From Pseudomonas sp. MUP55 (GTDB taxonomy: Bacteria > Pseudomonadota > Gammaproteobacteria > Pseudomonadales > Pseudomonadaceae): a stretch of DNA of 64,000 nucleotides. Positions 27,727 to 36,695 of the stretch are shown in pieces; positions within the stretch are counted from its first letter, which is position 1; each line of letters opens with the position of its first letter. The position numbers and the translations under genes were made by a program. Below the pieces are notes generated by a model. The model worked only from the letters and a program-made list of their open reading frames with translations. It made no database searches and was not told the DNA's origin. The stretch covers positions 992,001-1,056,000 of the forward strand of contig NZ_CP138214.1 of the NCBI RefSeq assembly GCF_034043515.1, read 5' to 3'.

Positions 27727-30700
27727 TCACACAACGGTTGGCGTCGATACTTCCATTTTGGTGGGGGCCGATTTATCGATCTCGTAGCCGTCGCTGTTCA
27801 ACTCATTACTTCTACGTATCGTGAAAGTCCTTGAACTCTTTATGTCCATATCCCGGCTGGTGATCAGGCCATCTTCCGTTTCATGCCTCAGGCGCCAGTT
27901 GGTCTCGGCGATGACCGTGTGTGTGTCACCGGCGGGGTTATAGTTGATGGTAAACGTCTTGTTGCCGGCGGCAACGCTATAGCCTTCTTTCAATACAGGC
28001 GGACTTAGCTCCATGAGTGCTGGAAACGAAGAGCCTTGATGGGCGACTTCCGAGATCCGTGCACGCAGCGCCATGTCGGGAATGGCGTCCTCAAACTGCT
28101 CTACTCTTTTTAATCTTTTTTCAAATTCAGAGTCCGAGGTGTAATCCAATTCGGTATTGATTTCTACACCTTCTTGTCTGGTGATCACGCGGTAGCGTTC
28201 ACGAGTCAAGTCAGGCAGGAAGCTGGTGGAGTATTCACTTTGGGAAGCGGACGCTTCCCACGGTACGGCTGTTTCACCTGGGGTGACAGCGAACTTACCG
28301 TCATCAATTTTCCAGGAGGTTGTCAGCTTTCTCTTCACGGCTGATCCGTCCTGATACAGCGTGTTGTTGAACAGATAGTCGGTGTTTTCCTCTAAATTCA
28401 GGTAGTCGTCGAATTTTTCGGCGCCCGCGGTTTTTGAACCATCCGATTCGAGGAACCGCTCCGAAATCTTTGGCGTGGTCGAGGATGTGTCGCTGCCCGT
28501 TGGCGACGCAGGGCGTTTCCAGGGCCAGGAAAACCCGCCTCCATCGCCCGGAGCCCTTACCCATTCCCCGCCGCGACCAGGATTGATCGTCATCATGCCT
28601 CTGCCGGTCTGCGGGCTGATAATGCGGGCACTGGCAGCGCCCGTGCGGTAACGGCTTTCGATTTCAAACACCTTGCTGATGCCCGTTTCGTCGGTGTACC
28701 GAACAAACTGACGGTATAGGCCAGTACTGTCCTTGATTCGATAAACGCCCAGTGCATCGGGTGAGACGCCGGCGATCAGCTGCTCGCCTCCGGGTGTGGC
28801 GTAGGGACTCATGGGAAAGAGTGGCTTTGATGTTGGCGCAGGCAGGGGTGACCCTTTACCCACAGGGCTGCCGGATGAGGGACCGGGTTGCGCTTCATCA
28901 ACCGTGCTGGTCTGTGGCTCGGGCGTGTCGACGACCCCCACGGGGTCTGACGGCTTCTCACGGGGTGACACCACCGGGTCTTCGCCTGCGCCGCCTTTGG
29001 CCCCAACTACCGCGAACAAGGTATTGAGTGTTCCATCAAAGGTCTTGCGTCCCCCGTCGGCGCGCTCTTTTTCAGTGTCGCCCGAGACGGCCTTCTCAGT
29101 GCCCAGGACGGTTTCTGCAAGGCCGGTCACTGCGGCCAATCCGACTACGGCGGGTTCGGCAATGGGCGCAAACTTGGCCAGCAGGCCTGCCGCGGCACTT
29201 AGGTCGTTGAGCCAGGTATCGCGGGTGACTTCGCTATTGGATTTGATGACCACGTCTGCGTCACTGCTCATTCGTGCCTGGGCGGCGTCCTTCATGGTGC
29301 TGAAAACATCGCCTTTGATGGCGAAGTTACCGCGATCAATCACTGTGCCTTCCAGGTTGTCCCGGGCGCCTGTGCCCAGTTGCTTGAGCGAGGTATCGAC
29401 CCCCTCTTTCGGGCGGCCCTCACCGGCGAGCATCGTGAGAGGTGAAACAAAGTGCAGGACGGATTTCCAGAAGCTGCCGCTGTCATGGTCCTGACGATCT
29501 GCCTTGGCGAAATGCGAGGCCAGCGCTTCGCGTTTTTTCGCGTCCTTGCCTTGGTCGGCCACCCACTGGTCGAGTTTTTCAAATGACTCGAATTTCAGAA
29601 AGGCCGGTACGTTGCCTGGGATATAGAGGATTTGAGTGCCATCCCTTCGACCCTTGAGGTATTCATATTTGCCGTCATCCTGTGCAGTAAAACGCACGAT
29701 ATCGCTGGATTTAAAACCATTGATGTCGAAGGCGTGCGCCCGGACAACCCCTTTTACGGGTGCCTGCTCCTGGAGTTGCGCGACGGTCAGCGGTGCGTTT
29801 TCGTCGAGGGGCAAATTGCAGACCGCGCCCATGACGATTCGATAGTCTTCACGGGTGAATGTGTGCTCGGGTGCCTGCAGTGCTTGCTCGGCCGGGCTTT
29901 TTGACTCAAATGCCTTCAGTTGTTGACGGGCCTGGCGGGTGAATTCGCCCTTGAGCATGGTTTGGTAATTGGCCCCCTGGTCTTTCCAGAACTGATCGAT
30001 CTTGTCCGTGATCTGCGACTGGAAGTCGGTGTTCCAACTCTTGTGCATGACCGCAGAGGGCGCCAGGGGGAATTCATTATGGGCACCGTATCCGCCCTTT
30101 TGGCTTTGTCCCGTTCCGTCTTTATAGAGGCCCGCCTCCAGGTCCAGGTTGCCTGGTATCCAGTCGTGCTCTGGAAAATTGTTCAGCAAGGCATCCGGCA
30201 AGCGGAGCGAGGACGAAGGTTCCTCTCTCATGTGCTCCCAGCCGGTCGCGGTTGCGCCGCTCTGTGCCTCCTTGAACCGGTTCAAAAACACAGTATCGGA
30301 ATCGATGGGTGTCTTGGTCAGCTTCAGAAGCAAGTCATCGGCCCATTTTTTTGCCTCGTCGCGAACGTTTGGCAAGGCATTGCTGACGTCGACCGTCAGT
30401 TTTTTATACGCCAGGGCCTGCGGAGCTCCGAGGTAAAACGTCGCTGCGGCTTGTCGCTGTTGCTCAAGGGCCTGGGCCGAGCGGCTGCTGGCCGGGCGTA
30501 GGCGGTCGTTGGGGGGAATGGGATCGAAGGCTTTATTGCGCTCCAGGCGCCGGGCCTGGGATGCGCCATCGGCGCGCTTGGCAGGCAGTGGTTCACCATG
30601 AAAACTGGTCACCACGGTTGCGCTGACTTCTATGACCGGCGTATCAAAGCGACCTCGCAGCTTCTGGCCGGCCACGGGGGCGATGACTTTGCCCGCGGCC

Positions 30701-31158
30701 AAGAGGGGCCCCGATACTTGGCCCCAGCCTGAATCGTCGGTGAGTGAAAAGGTTTTGTATTCGCCGTCTGCCTTGGCGGTCATCACGCCGGTGGTGGGTA
30801 TGACTGACAGGGTGGTCGGATCAATGTGCTGCGTGCGCATCCATTCCTTTACAACCGGATGCTCCAGTTGTTCGCGATACAGCTCCAACCATTGCCCCAG
30901 CGTAGTTTCAGCGGGAACCTTGATCAGGTTGGATTTGTTCGTCAGGAGTTTGGCCTGCAACGCGGCGATGTAGGCCTCGACCAGTGTCGCCTCCTGAGGC
31001 GCCGCGCGGAGGTCGGTAGCTGGCGCTTGGGCGCTTTTGGCGGTCGGGCTGGTGGGGGTGCTGGTAGCGTCTGACAATTTGACGCTGCCGGGATGAAAGC
31101 CCGTCGGGGGGGTGTGCGATATTCTCATGGGTGCGGATCTCGGTAGTGGTTTAGACAT
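27727..31158 (-). CDS. Large dermonecrotic-toxin-domain (DUF6543-like) protein
   Basis: This 1143-residue protein has no Sec signal. Residues about 60-560 look like the DUF6543/dermonecrotic-toxin region found in large Pseudomonas toxin-like proteins: CNLPLDENAPLTVAQLQ, AHAFDINGFKSSDIVRF, ILYIPGNVPAFLKFESFE and LASHFAKADRQD. A hydrophobic stretch (653-687) could insert in a membrane. A Pro/Ser linker (725-790) leads to a small module (GVYRIKDSTGLYRQFVRY). Residues 905-1143 match nothing I know and are visibly more AT-rich in DNA (for example 28100-28140), suggesting a swapped effector domain. There is no adjacent immunity gene, so a eukaryotic target is more likely than a bacterial one. Start chosen at ATG with AAGGA 13 bases upstream; the ATG at 31128 is possible. 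Confidence 0.7.
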   Translation of the reverse strand: MSKPLPRSAPMRISHTPPTGFHPGSVKLSDATSTPTSPTAKSAQAPATDLRAAPQEATLVEAYIAALQAKLLTNKSNLIKVPAETTLGQWLELYREQLEHPVVKEWMRTQHIDPTTLSVIPTTGVMTAKADGEYKTFSLTDDSGWGQVSGPLLAAGKVIAPVAGQKLRGRFDTPVIEVSATVVTSFHGEPLPAKRADGASQARRLERNKAFDPIPPNDRLRPASSRSAQALEQQRQAAATFYLGAPQALAYKKLTVDVSNALPNVRDEAKKWADDLLLKLTKTPIDSDTVFLNRFKEAQSGATATGWEHMREEPSSSLRLPDALLNNFPEHDWIPGNLDLEAGLYKDGTGQSQKGGYGAHNEFPLAPSAVMHKSWNTDFQSQITDKIDQFWKDQGANYQTMLKGEFTRQARQQLKAFESKSPAEQALQAPEHTFTREDYRIVMGAVCNLPLDENAPLTVAQLQEQAPVKGVVRAHAFDINGFKSSDIVRFTAQDDGKYEYLKGRRDGTQILYIPGNVPAFLKFESFEKLDQWVADQGKDAKKREALASHFAKADRQDHDSGSFWKSVLHFVSPLTMLAGEGRPKEGVDTSLKQLGTGARDNLEGTVIDRGNFAIKGDVFSTMKDAAQARMSSDADVVIKSNSEVTRDTWLNDLSAAAGLLAKFAPIAEPAVVGLAAVTGLAETVLGTEKAVSGDTEKERADGGRKTFDGTLNTLFAVVGAKGGAGEDPVVSPREKPSDPVGVVDTPEPQTSTVDEAQPGPSSGSPVGKGSPLPAPTSKPLFPMSPYATPGGEQLIAGVSPDALGVYRIKDSTGLYRQFVRYTDETGISKVFEIESRYRTGAASARIISPQTGRGMMTINPGRGGEWVRAPGDGGGFSWPWKRPASPTGSDTSSTTPKISERFLESDGSKTAGAEKFDDYLNLEENTDYLFNNTLYQDGSAVKRKLTTSWKIDDGKFAVTPGETAVPWEASASQSEYSTSFLPDLTRERYRVITRQEGVEINTELDYTSDSEFEKRLKRVEQFEDAIPDMALRARISEVAHQGSSFPALMELSPPVLKEGYSVAAGNKTFTINYNPAGDTHTVIAETNWRLRHETEDGLITSRDMDIKSSRTFTIRRSNELNSDGYEIDKSAPTKMEVSTPTVV

Positions 31159-31272
31159 ACCCGCAGCGCGTTCCTTGTCATTCGGGGCACTGTGTCTGTA
31201 TCGAAAAACCGGCTATCGATTCCAGCGGCAATAGTGATAAAGGATTTCAGGACCTTCACGCAGGCGTAAAAA

Positions 31273-31299
31273 ACGGCGTAGGCCCTCAGGCCACGCCGT
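31273..31299 (-). terminator. Intrinsic terminator of the SIMPL-domain gene
   Basis: ACGGCGTGGCC pairs with GGCCTACGCCGT and is followed on the minus strand by TTTTT. It lies 22 bases after the stop codon at 31321. Confidence 0.85.
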
Positions 31300-31320
31300 C
31301 TCTGATATCGCCAGCGAGCT

Positions 31321-32034
31321 TTACTGAAGTACTTCAATTACCCCGTCTGCGCTCATGTTGACCTTGCTGGTGCCGGCCTCCACTTCAGGTGTTGGCGCTG
31401 AATCGGCCATCGCCGCTTTCATCATCATCGTGTTGCCGCGCTCGTAGGGCATCGGGTAGCCGTTGGTGTTGAAGTTCAGGTTGACGATCTTGTAACCCTT
31501 GCCGCCCAGCGCATCGGTGGCCAGTTGCGCGCGGGCCTTGAACGCGGCAACCGCGTCCTTGAGCATCGCGTCTTCGCTGGCCTTGCGCGTGCTGTCGGCG
31601 ATGGCGAAGTTCATGTTGTCCATTTTCAGCGAGTTCAACAGCTCGCCGGTGAGTTTGGACAGCGTCGGGAAGTCCGCGCTTTCCAGGCGCAGTTCGGCGC
31701 GCTCACGCCAGCCGGTGATTTTCTGGTTCTTGCTGTCGTAGATCGGGTAGCTGTTGCGGCTGCCCTGGCTCAGGGTCACGGCCTTGACTTCGCGCGCCTG
31801 ACCCAGCGCCGTGTTCATCGTATTGGTGATCTCGGCGGCAAGCTTGGCCGGGTCCGAGTTCTGCGATTCGGTGTAGAGGGTGACGATCATCTTGTCGCGC
31901 GCCACTTCCTGGCTGACTTCGGCGCGCAGGGAGATCTGGTTGTAATGCAGTTCGTCGGCGGCCATGGCCGGCAGGCTGGCCAGGGCGCTGGCGCCGAGGG
32001 TGAGAACGGCGGCACTGCGAGTGAAACGAGACAT
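31321..32034 (-). CDS. SIMPL-domain (DUF541) periplasmic protein
   Basis: This 237-residue protein has a signal peptide (MSRFTRSAAVLTLGASALASLPAMA). The SIMPL region follows: ISLRAEVSQEVARDKMIVTLYTE, YPIYDSKNQKITGWRERAELRLE and DAVAAFKARAQLATDALGGKGYKIV. Members are periplasmic or outer-membrane proteins that often form oligomers; E. coli YggE affects oxidative stress, but the biochemical role is unknown. AAGGAG lies seven bases before the ATG. It is divergent from roxSR, as the gene beside roxS is in P. aeruginosa (PA4495). Confidence 0.85.
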   Translation of the reverse strand: MSRFTRSAAVLTLGASALASLPAMAADELHYNQISLRAEVSQEVARDKMIVTLYTESQNSDPAKLAAEITNTMNTALGQAREVKAVTLSQGSRNSYPIYDSKNQKITGWRERAELRLESADFPTLSKLTGELLNSLKMDNMNFAIADSTRKASEDAMLKDAVAAFKARAQLATDALGGKGYKIVNLNFNTNGYPMPYERGNTMMMKAAMADSAPTPEVEAGTSKVNMSADGVIEVLQ

Positions 32035-32119
32035 GAAAGCTCCTTGAGATTGTCGTGTTCGGTATGACTGTAGACGGTGGCATCGGGTTCTTCGGGTTTA
32101 AGCATTAGAAAAAAGTTTC

Positions 32120-32181
32120 AAGCTGCAAGCCGCAAGCGGGGCTCTTTCTTGTGGCTTTGAGCTTGCGGCTCGTGGCTGCAG
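32120..32181. repeat. Imperfect inverted repeat (GCAAGC / GCTTGC type)
   Basis: AGCTGCAAGCCGCAAGC at the left is mirrored by GCTTGCGGCT and GGCTGCAG at the right around a 20-base spacer. It resembles short dispersed AGCTTGCAGCTT-type repeats, and a fragment of that type occurs at 7337-7352. It lies in the divergent SIMPL-roxS region. Confidence 0.5.
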
Positions 32182-32275
32182 CGCCCACTGCGTCAAAGAG
32201 CCACACACCCAATGCCCAGGCGCTGCTTCGTTTATACTCGTGCCGATCCGCCTGCAGCGCTCATCGGGAGAGCTC

Positions 32276-33538
32276 ATGCTCGCCGCCGTAAAACTGACTT
32301 CCGCCACTCGCCAGAACCTCTGGCGCCTGACGTTCATCCGCACCCTGGTACTGGCCGCACAGGCCGGTTCCGTCGGGCTCGCCTATTGGTTCGACCTGCT
32401 GCCGCTGCCCTGGCTGCAACTGGCGGTAACCCTCGGGTTCTCCACCGTGCTCTGTGCGTTTACCGCCATCCGCTTGCGCACCACGTGGCCGGTCACCGAG
32501 CTGGAATATGCCCTGCAATTGGCCTGCGACCTGTTTATCCACAGTGTGCTGCTGTATTTCTCCGGGGGGTCCACCAACCCGTTCGTTTCTTATTACCTGG
32601 TGCCGCTGACCATCGCCGCCGTGACCTTGCCGTGGCGCTATTCGGTGGTGCTCTCGGGCATCGCGCTGACGCTGTACACCCTGTTGCTGGCGCAGTTCTA
32701 TCCGTTGCAGACGTTTCCCATCGCCCGGGAGAACCTGCAGATCTACGGAATGTGGCTGAGCTTTGCGCTGTCCGCCGCCGTGATCACCTTTTTTGCCGCG
32801 CGCATGGCCGAAGAACTGCGCCGCCAGGAAGAACTGCGCGCCATTCGCCGTGAAGAAGGCCTGCGTGACCAGCAGTTGCTGGCCGTCGCCACCCAGGCGG
32901 CCGGTGCCGCCCATGAGCTGGGCACGCCGCTGGCGACCATGAGCGTACTGCTCAAGGAAATGACTCAGGACCACCACGATCCGGCGTTGCAAGATGACCT
33001 CAGCGTGCTGCAGGAACAGGTCAAGCAGTGCAAACTGACCCTGCAGCAGTTGGTTCGCGCCGCCGAGGCCAATCGGCGTCTGGCCGTAGAGATGCAGGAT
33101 GTCACCCAGTGGCTCGACGAAGCGCTGAACCGCTGGCACCTGATGCGCCCCGAGGCCAGTTACCGCTTCAGCCTGTTGGGCCAGGGCAGCGTGCCGCGCA
33201 TGGCGCCGCCGCCAGACCTGACCCAGGCCTTGCTCAACCTGCTGAACAACGCGGCCGACGCCTGCCCTGAAGGCCTGGGCGTGCAGTTGGACTGGGACGC
33301 GGAAAACGTCACCATCAGCATTCGTGACCACGGCGCGGGCGTGCCGCTGGCCATTGCCGAGCAGATCGGCAAACCGTTCTTTACCACCAAGGGCAAAGGC
33401 TTCGGCCTGGGCCTGTTTTTGAGCAAGGCCAGCGTGACCCGCGCGGGCGGCTCAGTGAAGCTCTATAGTCATGAGGAAGGTGGCACGCTTACCGAGCTGC
33501 GCCTGCCCCGTGTCGCACGAGGAGATATCGATGAGTGA
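32276..33538 (+). CDS. roxS: Redox-sensing histidine kinase RoxS (RegB/PrrB family)
   Basis: This 420-residue inner-membrane sensor has six hydrophobic segments in residues 15-175. It carries the family quinone-site motif GGSTNPF (97-103), an H-box with phospho-acceptor H213 (GAAHELGTPL), an N-box (LLNNAADAC, 322-330), DHGAG (351-355) and GKGFGLGL (373-380). C252 in EQVKQCKL sits where RegB has its redox-active cysteine. It reports the redox state of the quinone pool and phosphorylates RoxR. The start at ATG 32276 has GGGAGAG upstream; the frame extends 12 codons further without support. It overlaps roxR by eight bases. Confidence 0.93.
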   Translation: MLAAVKLTSATRQNLWRLTFIRTLVLAAQAGSVGLAYWFDLLPLPWLQLAVTLGFSTVLCAFTAIRLRTTWPVTELEYALQLACDLFIHSVLLYFSGGSTNPFVSYYLVPLTIAAVTLPWRYSVVLSGIALTLYTLLLAQFYPLQTFPIARENLQIYGMWLSFALSAAVITFFAARMAEELRRQEELRAIRREEGLRDQQLLAVATQAAGAAHELGTPLATMSVLLKEMTQDHHDPALQDDLSVLQEQVKQCKLTLQQLVRAAEANRRLAVEMQDVTQWLDEALNRWHLMRPEASYRFSLLGQGSVPRMAPPPDLTQALLNLLNNAADACPEGLGVQLDWDAENVTISIRDHGAGVPLAIAEQIGKPFFTTKGKGFGLGLFLSKASVTRAGGSVKLYSHEEGGTLTELRLPRVARGDIDE

Positions 33539-34091
33539 CGAGATCCAAGTCGAAGGCGAAGAACTGCCGCATTTGTTGCTGGTAGATGACGACGCCACCT
33601 TTACCCGCGTGATGGCCCGCGCCATGAGCCGTCGCGGCTTTCGCGTCAGCACCGCAGGCTCGGCCGAGGAAGGCCTGACCATCGCCCAGGCCGACCTGCC
33701 GGACTACGCCGCGCTCGACCTGAAAATGGACGGCGACTCGGGCCTGGTGCTGTTGCCCAAGCTGCTCGAACTCGACCCGGAAATGCGCGTGGTGATCCTC
33801 ACCGGCTATTCCAGCATCGCCACCGCGGTCGAAGCTATCAAGCGCGGTGCCTGCAACTACCTGTGCAAGCCGGCGGACGCCGATGACGTGCTCGCCGCGC
33901 TGCTCTCCGAGCATGCCGACCTCGACACCCTGGTGCCGGAAAACCCGATGTCGGTTGACCGCCTGCAGTGGGAACACATCCAGCGCGTACTGACGGAGCA
34001 CGAAGGCAACATCTCCGCCACCGCCCGTGCCCTTGGCATGCACCGGCGCACGTTGCAGCGCAAACTGCAGAAGCGTCCGGTACGGCGCTGA
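33531..34091 (+). CDS. roxR: Response regulator RoxR (RegA/PrrA family)
   Basis: This 186-residue two-domain regulator has a receiver with acidic pocket D19-D21 (LLVDDD), phospho-acceptor D63 (ALDLKMDG) and a conserved Lys (LCKPAD). The C-terminal Fis-type helix-turn-helix reads GNISATARALGMHRRTLQRK. In Pseudomonas the RoxSR pair controls terminal oxidases and other redox genes. GAGGAG precedes the ATG at 33531, which lies within the last codons of roxS, so expression is coupled. Confidence 0.94.
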   Translation: MSDEIQVEGEELPHLLLVDDDATFTRVMARAMSRRGFRVSTAGSAEEGLTIAQADLPDYAALDLKMDGDSGLVLLPKLLELDPEMRVVILTGYSSIATAVEAIKRGACNYLCKPADADDVLAALLSEHADLDTLVPENPMSVDRLQWEHIQRVLTEHEGNISATARALGMHRRTLQRKLQKRPVRR

Positions 34092-34130
34092 ACGAACACT
34101 GAACAATCCGCTTCAGGCTGCACGGAGCCC

Positions 34131-34156
34131 TGAACCGATCGCCTATGATCGGTTCA
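34131..34156. promoter_or_regulatory. Perfect inverted repeat between roxR and the ABC gene
   Basis: TGAACCGATC and GATCGGTTCA are perfect 10-base arms around GCCTAT. No U-run follows on the plus strand, so it is either a weak terminator of roxR or an operator for the next gene, whose ATG is 35 bases downstream. Confidence 0.5.
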
Positions 34157-34190
34157 AACGCCTGCCATAATTCCCTGACGAGCCTGAACA

Positions 34191-35915
34191 ATGAATCAGA
34201 ACGCTGAATATTCCGCGGTCAACGATGCGGTGCACGGGCAATTCTTTCGTCGAACCTGGGCGATGATCACGCCGTATTGGCGCAGTGAAGAGAAGGGCAG
34301 GGCCTGGTTGCTGCTGGCTGCCGTGATTGGTTTATCGCTGTTCAGCGTGGCAATCTCCGTGTGGATAAACCACTGGTACAAGGATTTCTACAACGCCCTG
34401 CAGAAAAAGGACACGGTCGCCTTCTGGCAGTTGATCGGTTACTTCGGCGGCATTGCGGCCGTGGCGATCCTCGGCGCGGTGTACCGCCTGTACCTGACCC
34501 AGATGCTCACCATCCGCTGGCGTGCGTGGCTGACCGAAAAGCACTTTGCGCGCTGGCTCGCCCACAAGAACTATTACCAGCTGGAGCAGGGCGGTTACAC
34601 CGATAACCCTGACCAGCGGATTTCCGAAGACCTCAATACGTTCACCTCCAGCACCTTGAGCCTGGGCCTGGGGCTGCTGCGCAACGTGGTCAGCCTGGTA
34701 TCGTTCTCGATCATCCTGTGGGGCGTGTCGGGCAGCATCGAGGTGTTTGGCATCACCATTCCCGGCTACATGTTCTGGTGTGCGCTGTTGTATGCGGCGG
34801 TGGGCAGCTGGCTGACGCACCTGATCGGGCGTCGCTTGATCGGCTTGAGCAACCAGCAACAGCGCTTCGAAGCGGACCTGCGTTTTTCCATGGTACGGGT
34901 GCGCGAAAACGCCGAAAGCATCGCGCTGTACAACGGCGAACCGAACGAAAAGCAGCGCCTGAGCTCGCGTTTCGGCAAGGTCTGGCACAACTTCTGGGAC
35001 ATCATGAAAGTGTCCAAGCGCCTGACGTTCTTTACCGCCGGCTACAGCCAGATAGCGATCATCTTTCCGTTTATCGTCGCCGCGCCACGTTACTTCACCG
35101 GCAAGATCGAACTGGGCGAGCTGATGCAAATCAACTCGGCGTTCGGCAATGTGCAGGAAAACTTCAGCTGGTTCATCAACGCCTACTCGGAGCTGGCGTC
35201 GTGGCGTGCCACCAGCGATCGTTTGCTGAGCTTCCGTCAGGCCATGACCGACAATGAGCAGCGCGCGCCGGCCATCGATGTGCGCCCCGAAGGTGAGCGC
35301 CTGGTGGTGCAGGGCCTGGGCATGGACCTGGCCGACGGCCGTCACTTGCTCACCGACGCCGACATGAGCGTGGAGCCAGGTCAACGCGTGATGCTCAGCG
35401 GGCGTTCCGGCAGTGGTAAAAGTACGCTGCTGCGCGCAATGGGGCATTTGTGGCCGGCGGGGCATGGCAGCATTCGTCTGCCGGCGGCGCGTTATCTGTT
35501 TCTGCCGCAAAAGCCTTATTTGCCGATTGGCACGTTGAAAGCGGTGTTGAGTTATCCACAAGAGGACAGCGTCTATCCGGCACAACGTTATGCACAGGTG
35601 CTGGAAACCTGCCGCTTGCCGCATCTGGTCAACCGTCTTGATGAAGCCAACCATTGGCAGCGCATGCTCTCGCCGGGCGAACAGCAGCGCCTGGCCTTCG
35701 CCCGCGCCCTGTTGTTCGCGCCGCAGTGGCTGTACATGGACGAAGCCACCTCGGCGATGGATGAAGAGGATGAGGCAACGTTGTACCAGGCGCTGATCGA
35801 TGAACTGCCGGGGCTGAGCATCGTCAGCGTCGGGCATCGCAGCAGCCTCAAGCGCTTTCATGGGCGGCATGTGCGGATCGAGGCTGGACGGTTGCAGGAG
35901 CAACCGCTGGCCTGA
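34191..35915 (+). CDS. SbmA/YddA-type ABC transporter (fused membrane and ATPase)
   Basis: This 574-residue half-transporter has an SbmA/BacA-like membrane domain (about 20-340) with the family motif YYQLEQGGYTDNPDQRISED, then an ATPase. Walker A is GRSGSGKST, the signature is LSPGEQQR (less usual than LSGGQ), and Walker B is WLYMDEATSAMDEED. Relatives move peptides, vitamin B12 or fatty acyl chains; E. coli YddA is a homologue of unknown substrate. The protein probably works as a homodimer in the inner membrane. It lies downstream of roxSR after an inverted repeat and is followed by a REPIN. Confidence 0.88.
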   Translation: MNQNAEYSAVNDAVHGQFFRRTWAMITPYWRSEEKGRAWLLLAAVIGLSLFSVAISVWINHWYKDFYNALQKKDTVAFWQLIGYFGGIAAVAILGAVYRLYLTQMLTIRWRAWLTEKHFARWLAHKNYYQLEQGGYTDNPDQRISEDLNTFTSSTLSLGLGLLRNVVSLVSFSIILWGVSGSIEVFGITIPGYMFWCALLYAAVGSWLTHLIGRRLIGLSNQQQRFEADLRFSMVRVRENAESIALYNGEPNEKQRLSSRFGKVWHNFWDIMKVSKRLTFFTAGYSQIAIIFPFIVAAPRYFTGKIELGELMQINSAFGNVQENFSWFINAYSELASWRATSDRLLSFRQAMTDNEQRAPAIDVRPEGERLVVQGLGMDLADGRHLLTDADMSVEPGQRVMLSGRSGSGKSTLLRAMGHLWPAGHGSIRLPAARYLFLPQKPYLPIGTLKAVLSYPQEDSVYPAQRYAQVLETCRLPHLVNRLDEANHWQRMLSPGEQQRLAFARALLFAPQWLYMDEATSAMDEEDEATLYQALIDELPGLSIVSVGHRSSLKRFHGRHVRIEAGRLQEQPLA

Positions 35916-35933
35916 GGACAAACATTGGTCAAT

Positions 35934-36021
35934 GTGGGAGGGGGCTTGCCCCCGATGGCGGTGGACCAGTTGATACCTGTGCCGGCTGACACCCTGCTAT
36001 CGGGGGCAAGCCCCCTCCCAC
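35934..36021. repeat. REPIN (two inverted REPs)
   Basis: GTGGGAGGGGGCTTGCCCCC with GATGGCGG at the left and GGGGGCAAGCCCCCTCCCAC preceded by GCTATC at the right, facing inward. Confidence 0.92.
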
Positions 36022-36060
36022 AATGGGATCTGCGCGCTTCTGACGAACTGAGCCCAATAA

Positions 36061-36093
36061 AAAGCCCGGCTGATCATCGATCAGCCGGGCTTT
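36061..36093. terminator. Bidirectional intrinsic terminator
   Basis: AAAGCCCGGCTGATC pairs with GATCAGCCGGGCTTT, with further T's on the minus strand (TTTTTATT). It ends yhcB and can stop transcripts from the ABC gene. Confidence 0.88.
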
Positions 36094-36111
36094 GTGTTAC
36101 TGGAAACTGAC

Positions 36112-36549
36112 TTACTTTTTCAAGCCGTAGTGCTCATCCAGCATGCCTGGGGCGTTCGGCGTTTTTGGCGCGTAGTCCCGTGGCGGTTCCTGGTTTTCCC
36201 GAGGCGGGGTCAGGCGTTCGCGGGGTGTTTGCGGTGCATCGGAATGCAGCGCGGCCAGCAGGCGCTGGCGGGTGATGTCGTCGAGGGCCAGGCGGTTAGC
36301 GCCATCGGCGAGATGATCCTGTACTTCCTGGTAGCTCTGGGTGAGCTTCTTGACCAGGGTCGCGGTGCTGTTGAAGTGGGTAACAACCTCGTTCTGATAA
36401 CTGTCAAAACGTTCCTGAATGTCATCCAGCTGACGCTGCGTGCGGTTAGGCGCGGCATTGGGCAGCAGGCGGGCAACCAGGAAACCAATGGCGACACCGG
36501 CAACCAGGGCAAGAGTCGGCAACAACCAAACTAAGAGCGAGTGTTCCAC
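36112..36549 (-). CDS. yhcB: YhcB/DUF1043 (ZapG-like) envelope protein
   Basis: This 145-residue inner-membrane protein has one N-terminal membrane helix (LLVWLLPTLALVAGVAIGFL), then a coiled coil (about 35-95: RQLDDIQERFDSYQNEVVTHF) and a Pro-rich tail. E. coli YhcB links envelope growth, cell division and rod shape. The length matches the family. It is divergent from the hydrolase-trpS group and terminated by the hairpin at 36061-36093. Confidence 0.88.
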   Translation of the reverse strand: MEHSLLVWLLPTLALVAGVAIGFLVARLLPNAAPNRTQRQLDDIQERFDSYQNEVVTHFNSTATLVKKLTQSYQEVQDHLADGANRLALDDITRQRLLAALHSDAPQTPRERLTPPRENQEPPRDYAPKTPNAPGMLDEHYGLKK

Positions 36550-36695
36550 GAGTCCTTCCTCTATAAACGGCTTTGCTTTACGTTAACGGCTCAAACCTGC
36601 GCTGTATACCGCGATTAAGCTCGCAATGATGCCATGCACAGACTTTTAGCTAGACGAGTCGACCCCTTGAGAGGTCACGGAGTTCATCCTTGCTC

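Noticed and set aside
34332..35921. 529-codon minus-strand frame opposite the SbmA/YddA-type gene
   Set aside because: Antisense shadow of a gene with clear Walker motifs; the translation is His/Gln/Arg rich with no recognisable domain.
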